Positions 60,081-63,138 of a DNA stretch of 63,138 nt are shown here, one piece after another (positions within the stretch are counted from its first letter, which is position 1; every line of letters starts with the position of its first letter). The notes under the pieces are model-generated. The model was not told where the DNA came from. It made no database searches and was given only the letters and a program-made list of their open reading frames with translations. Both the position numbers and the translations under genes were made by a program. This DNA comes from an uncultured Prevotellaceae bacterium (lineage in GTDB: Bacteria; Bacteroidota; Bacteroidia; Bacteroidales; Bacteroidaceae): NCBI GenBank assembly GCA_902788605.1, contig CADAKX010000020.1:1-63138 (forward strand). The letters run 5' to 3'.

Positions 60081-61148
60081 ATGAAAAAACTGATTTTGGC
60101 TTTTGTGTTGTTGTCTTTGGGCTCCGTCGTGTCGGTAGCCCAGAGTGACTCTTTGAGCCTTATCCGTCGCATTATCAGAGGGTTCGACCGTGTGGATGAA
60201 CGATATATTGAACCCCAGCACTACGTCTTTTCGGCCATGGTCCAGGGCACCTATAGCATCGACCGCTATACCATCAGTTCGTCGGGCCCTGCCGATCAGG
60301 ACATTACTTTTATGCCCGACGCCCGTGTGAAGTTAGGCCCCTATGCCGGCTGGAAATGGGTGTTCCTGGGCTATTGTTTTGAGTTGGGCAAACTCAACTT
60401 CGACGATGGCCGGCGCGAGTTCGACTTCAGCATGTACAGCTCGCAGATAGGCGTCGACCTCTTTTATCGCCGCACCGGTTCCGACTATAAGTTGCGCAAC
60501 GCCAGCCTGGGTGGAAATGTCGATGCCTCGCCCCTCAACGGCCAGCCCTTCGACGGCATCCGTGCAGGCATCACCGGCTTCAACGTCTATTACATCTTCA
60601 ACCACGGGCGCTTCTCCTATCCCGCCGCCTTCTCTCAGAGCACCATCCAGAAGATCAGCTGCGGCTCGTGGCTTGCCGGCGTGGGCTACACCCGCCATTC
60701 GCTCGAGTTCGACCACAACAGTCTGCAGACCCTTATCAACGAGAAGATGGGCCCCCAGGCCGTCGAGCTCGACAGCGCCCTGATGTTCGACAACGTCCGC
60801 TACTACGACGTCAGTCTCTCGGGTGGCTATGCCTACAACTGGGTCTTTGCCAAGAACTGGCTCCTGGCCTCCAGCCTCCAGGCCGCCCTGGGCTATAAGC
60901 GCAGCTATGGCGACAATGTCAGTGGCCATAGCGGTTTCTCGTTCGACAACTTCAATATCGACGGCATCGCCCGCTTTGCCGTGGTCTATAATAATATGAA
61001 TTGGTATGCCGGAGCCAGCAGCATCTTCCATACCTACAACTACCGCAAGACCCGCTTCCAGACCAACAACACCTTCGGGTCGGTCAACGTCTATGTGGGT
61101 GTTAACTTCGGCATGAAAAAGAAATACCGCAAAAAACTCTCAGAATGA
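60081..61148 (+). CDS. DUF4421 exported protein
   Basis: A 355-residue exported protein (signal peptide about 1-20, LILAFVLLSLGSVVSVAQ). The alternating aromatic/hydrophobic strands (LGGNVDASPLNGQ..., YYDVSLSGGYAYNW, WYAGASSIFHTYNYR) suggest an outer-membrane beta-barrel. The family is uncharacterised. ATG 60081 is used, 8 nt after the oxidoreductase stop. The stop overlaps the DUF1460 gene by ATGA. Codons here end largely in C. Confidence 0.8.
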   Translation: MKKLILAFVLLSLGSVVSVAQSDSLSLIRRIIRGFDRVDERYIEPQHYVFSAMVQGTYSIDRYTISSSGPADQDITFMPDARVKLGPYAGWKWVFLGYCFELGKLNFDDGRREFDFSMYSSQIGVDLFYRRTGSDYKLRNASLGGNVDASPLNGQPFDGIRAGITGFNVYYIFNHGRFSYPAAFSQSTIQKISCGSWLAGVGYTRHSLEFDHNSLQTLINEKMGPQAVELDSALMFDNVRYYDVSLSGGYAYNWVFAKNWLLASSLQAALGYKRSYGDNVSGHSGFSFDNFNIDGIARFAVVYNNMNWYAGASSIFHTYNYRKTRFQTNNTFGSVNVYVGVNFGMKKKYRKKLSE

Positions 61149-61972
61149 AACGACTCCTCATCCTCTGTCTCCTCTCGCTCTCAGGACTCCTCTCGTGGGC
61201 CCAGAATGCCGATAGCGTCTTCGTGGTCAACACCCTGCGTGGTGCCTCGGCCGACGTGCTTTTCTTTGCCCGTCAGTTTTTGGGAGCCCCCTATGTGGCC
61301 CACACCCTCGAGGTTAATGCCGCGGGCGACGAGCGACTGGTGGTCAACACCCGCGAGCTCGACTGCACCACGCTGGTAGAGAATGTCGTGGCCCTGACCC
61401 TCTGCGCCCGCAACAACGAGCGCGACTATGCCGCCTTTCGCAAATACCTGCGCCAGCTGCGCTATCGCCAGGGCGTCATCAAGGGCTATCCCTCGCGCCT
61501 CCACTATTTCACCGACTGGATCGAGGACAACACCCAGATGGGCTTCGTCAGCGAGATACAGCAGCAGACGGCCCCTTTCAGCAGCCTCCAGACCGTCAAG
61601 GTCGACTATATGAGTCGCCACCCCGAGTCGTATGCCGCCCTGAAGGCCCATCCCCAGTTTGTTGCCGACATAGCCGCCCAGGAGAAGGCCCTCACCGGAC
61701 GCCGCTATCATTTCATTCCCAAGTATCTGGTCAAGAACACCAAGATGATGCGCCAGGTGGTGCGCGACGGCGACATCATCGCCATCACCTGCAACAAGCC
61801 CGGTCTCGACATCGCTCACCTGGGCTTTGCCGTGTGGCGCCGCGATGGTCTCCATCTGCTCAATGCCTCGCAGTTGCACCACCGCGTGGTCGAGGAAACC
61901 ATGACCCTCGACAAGTATCTCAAGAAGCATCCCACGCACACCGGCATCCGCATTATCCGACTCAACGATTAA
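61145..61972 (+). CDS. DUF1460 NlpC/P60-like cell-wall hydrolase
   Basis: A 275-residue exported protein (signal peptide about 1-20). The DUF1460 domain has papain-like features: the catalytic cysteine in RELDCTTLVENVVAL (Cys74) and a later histidine in LDIAHLGFAVW (about residue 220). The family is considered to be N-acetylmuramoyl-L-alanine amidase or related peptidoglycan peptidase. It is ATGA-coupled to the DUF4421 gene and lies 21 nt before the YrdC-like gene. Confidence 0.85.
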   Translation: MKRLLILCLLSLSGLLSWAQNADSVFVVNTLRGASADVLFFARQFLGAPYVAHTLEVNAAGDERLVVNTRELDCTTLVENVVALTLCARNNERDYAAFRKYLRQLRYRQGVIKGYPSRLHYFTDWIEDNTQMGFVSEIQQQTAPFSSLQTVKVDYMSRHPESYAALKAHPQFVADIAAQEKALTGRRYHFIPKYLVKNTKMMRQVVRDGDIIAITCNKPGLDIAHLGFAVWRRDGLHLLNASQLHHRVVEETMTLDKYLKKHPTHTGIRIIRLND

Positions 61973-61993
61973 CACATAATTAAATATATCAGT

Positions 61994-62569
61994 ATGACAC
62001 AGGAACAAGATATCAAGAACGCCATCGAAGTGATGCGCAAGGGTGGGGTGATACTCTATCCCACCGACACCGTATGGGGTATTGGCTGCGATGCCACCAA
62101 TGCTGAGGCCGTGAAGCGCGTGTATGACATCAAGCAGCGCGACGACTCCAAGGCCCTCATCTGTCTCGTCGACAGCGACGCCCGTCTGCAGCGCTATGTG
62201 CGCAATGTGCCCGACGTGGCCTGGCAGCTTATCGACTGCATGGACCAGGACAAGCCCACCACGCTGATTCTCGACGGGGCCGTTAACCTGGCACCCAATC
62301 TCATTGCCGACGACGGTTCCATCGGCATCCGCATCACCCACGAGCCCTTCTCTCATGAGCTCTGCTTCCGTTTCCAGAAGGCCATCGTCTCGACCTCGGC
62401 CAACATCAGCGGAGAGCCTGCCGCCCAGAACTACCGCGACATCGATCCCCGCATCCTTGAGGCCGTCGACTATGTGTGCTGGACACGCCGTCAGGAGCAC
62501 AAGCCCCACAAGCCTTCGAGCATCATCAAACTGGGCCCCACCGGCGAGGTCACGGTGATCAGAAAATAG
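61994..62569 (+). CDS. YrdC/Sua5-family threonylcarbamoyl-AMP synthase-like protein
   Basis: Likely makes threonylcarbamoyl-AMP for t6A37 of tRNA. The 191-residue single-domain protein has the YrdC features ILYPTDTVWGIGCDA, KQRDDSKALICLV and AIVSTSANISGEPA. It is short (no C-terminal Sua5 domain), resembling TsaC or the YciO paralogue. A hairpin terminator at 62592-62626 follows. Confidence 0.88.
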   Translation: MTQEQDIKNAIEVMRKGGVILYPTDTVWGIGCDATNAEAVKRVYDIKQRDDSKALICLVDSDARLQRYVRNVPDVAWQLIDCMDQDKPTTLILDGAVNLAPNLIADDGSIGIRITHEPFSHELCFRFQKAIVSTSANISGEPAAQNYRDIDPRILEAVDYVCWTRRQEHKPHKPSSIIKLGPTGEVTVIRK

Positions 62570-62591
62570 ATTCCGATTATCATTACATAAT

Positions 62592-62626
62592 AATCCCGCA
62601 CTTCACATGCTGTGAGGTGCGGGATT
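62592..62626 (+). terminator. terminator after YrdC-like gene
   Basis: A 15-bp stem (AATCCCGCACTTCAC with GTGAGGTGCGGGATT, one G-U pair), loop of 5 nt, followed by TT and a weak T stretch. The A-rich sequence 5' of it allows leftward action on the smalltalk transcript as well. Confidence 0.85.
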
Positions 62627-62647
62627 TTGCTGTGCTCGCCGCGTGGT

Positions 62648-62746
62648 TCACGCTCCCATACAACTGGTGGTGCCCAGCGTGGTGAGAATTGCCGTGATAA
62701 TGCTTGCAAGAATCTGCAAGAGTGTCTTTACGCCTTCTTTCTTCAT
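62648..62746 (-). CDS. smalltalk peptide
   Basis: A 32-residue peptide, ATG at 62746 and TGA at 62648-62650. The sequence is MKKEGVKTLLQILASIITAI followed by LTTLGTTSCMGA. This matches the Bacteroidota smalltalk proteins: a charged MKKE start, one hydrophobic helix and a Thr-rich TTLGTTSC end with cysteine. It lies after the HU-like gene on the same strand, which is the usual neighbour, and its function is unknown. Confidence 0.85.
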   Translation of the reverse strand: MKKEGVKTLLQILASIITAILTTLGTTSCMGA

Positions 62747-62789
62747 AGTCGTTTTAATTTTAAGGTTAGTACTTAGATTAGGTTTTGCC

Positions 62790-62828
62790 TTCAGACATCC
62801 GACATCAGCCTTCAGCCCTCAGCCCTCA
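62790..62828. repeat. short CTTCAGC/CCTCAGC heptamer repeats
   Basis: Between the smalltalk and HU-like genes, degenerate heptamers repeat: CTTCAGACATC, CGACATCAGC, CTTCAGC, CCTCAGC, CCTCA. Similar repeats may occur as intergenic decoration elsewhere in the genome, but this is the only copy seen in the window. Confidence 0.4.
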
Positions 62829-63138
62829 CTAATCGTTCTCGTTGCCGCCGCCAGAGGGTGGGGTGGTGCCGCCCTGGTTCTCATTGCCACCCTGATTGCC
62901 TCCCTCATTGCCGGTCTGCTCAGCTCCCTCTCCGCTCGGAGAGGGCTGGGGTGAGGTTGTCTGGGGTGAGGTTGTCAGCTCGCTATAGAGCTGGGTGCTG
63001 AGGGTTGCGCCCTGGCGCATGGCCGAAGCCTTATACACCGACTTCTTGCTCTGGTCGGCCAGGAACGAGATGCCCAGTCGGGTGACGGCATCGTTGGCGC
63101 TGAAATCCTTGGCGTTGTCGACGCCCTTCGAGCTGAGC
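62829..63138 (-). CDS. HU-like DNA-binding protein, C-terminal part (cut by window edge)
   Basis: Only the 3' part is present; the gene runs off the right edge. The visible frame ends a structured region (SSKGVDNAKDFSANDAVTRL and ISFLADQSKKSVYKAS, like the C-terminal half of HU-like Bacteroidota proteins) and then a low-complexity tail. The tail reads TTSPQTTSPQPSPSGEGAEQ, then NEGGNQGGNENQGG and ends NEND. Part of the tail is encoded by a REP-like palindrome and a 15-bp tandem duplication (62926-62975). The stop is TAG at 62829-62831. Smalltalk follows downstream. Confidence 0.8.
   Translation of the reverse strand, partial: LSSKGVDNAKDFSANDAVTRLGISFLADQSKKSVYKASAMRQGATLSTQLYSELTTSPQTTSPQPSPSGEGAEQTGNEGGNQGGNENQGGTTPPSGGGNEND
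62926..62975. repeat. REP-like palindrome and 15-bp tandem duplication inside the HU-like gene
   Basis: The perfect palindrome CCCTCTCCG-CT-CGGAGAGGG lies at 62926-62945. It is followed immediately by two exact copies of CTGGGGTGAGGTTGT at 62946-62960 and 62961-62975. On the coding (minus) strand this reads TSPQTTSPQPSPSGEG. The palindrome and flank have the form of widespread CCTCACCCC...CCCTCTCC REP-type elements. Here they are translated. Confidence 0.75.

Overview
The window looks like a chromosome segment from a Bacteroidales bacterium, most likely Prevotellaceae (Prevotella/Segatella-like). The evidence is: many promoters of the Bacteroidota form (-33 TTTG, about 20 bp, -7 TAnnTTTG); few Shine-Dalgarno sequences; a complex I operon with fused nuoCD and no nuoEFG; bifunctional HisB; a long PPi-dependent phosphofructokinase; and Bacteroidota-specific families (DUF4270, DUF4369-TlpA, DUF4421, smalltalk peptide, HU-like protein with a low-complexity tail). 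No CRISPR array, rRNA, prophage or intact insertion sequence was seen. The assignment comes from the sequence alone, without a database search.

Layout. 1-13.4 kb: methionine sulfoxide repair genes (msrA, msrC), a phosphohexomutase, envelope genes (mtgA, OmpA-like lipoprotein), proS, menA, an HD hydrolase overlapping guaD, and a minus-strand lacI-uxaA-nhaC-like set. 13.4-25 kb: lptD converges on a long minus-strand operon lon-tgt-lptF/G-DEAD helicase-clpC, whose first genes overlap by ATGA. 25-29.7 kb: trmN6, then a GH106 plus CE12 pair for rhamnogalacturonan, with no SusCD. 29.8-39.9 kb: the complex I operon nuoA-B-CD-H-I-J-(KL)-M-N, closed by a strong hairpin. nuoK and nuoL are joined in frame and nuoN is broken near its start. 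40-41.1 kb: a cobalamin riboswitch on the minus strand leads into a degenerate flavodoxin-like gene and a 29-residue membrane peptide gene; tRNA-Thr and tRNA-Gly follow on the plus strand. 41-48.7 kb: an SPOUT methyltransferase, a three-gene minus operon (synthase-like protein, DUF4270 lipoprotein, 42-aa protein), panC-panD, TlpA-like protein, prs, a ThiE/TenI-like protein and tRNA-Arg. 48.7-54.4 kb: a tight five-gene minus operon (89-aa protein, acyltransferase, modular amidase-like protein, 108-aa protein, YgiQ). 54.5-63.1 kb: pfp, GH25 lysozyme, hisB with a membrane protein, an oxidoreductase, DUF4421, DUF1460, a YrdC/Sua5 protein, smalltalk peptide and the 3' part of an HU-like gene.

Most of the window is housekeeping: envelope building (mtgA, lptD, lptF/G, OmpA, PlsC-like, GH25, amidases), respiration (menA feeding menaquinone to complex I), protein quality control (lon, clpC, msrA/msrC) and cofactors (panCD, B12-controlled unit). 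Pectin use is suggested by GH106/CE12 and by uxaA with its LacI regulator.

The items most worth following up are the B12-riboswitch unit with the unannotated 29-aa membrane peptide; the nuoK-nuoL junction and broken nuoN, which are either real lesions or assembly dropouts; a symmetric pair of overlapping divergent promoters at 7596-7631; a Tgt without its zinc cysteines; and a REP-like palindrome plus tandem duplication that is translated inside the HU-like protein.
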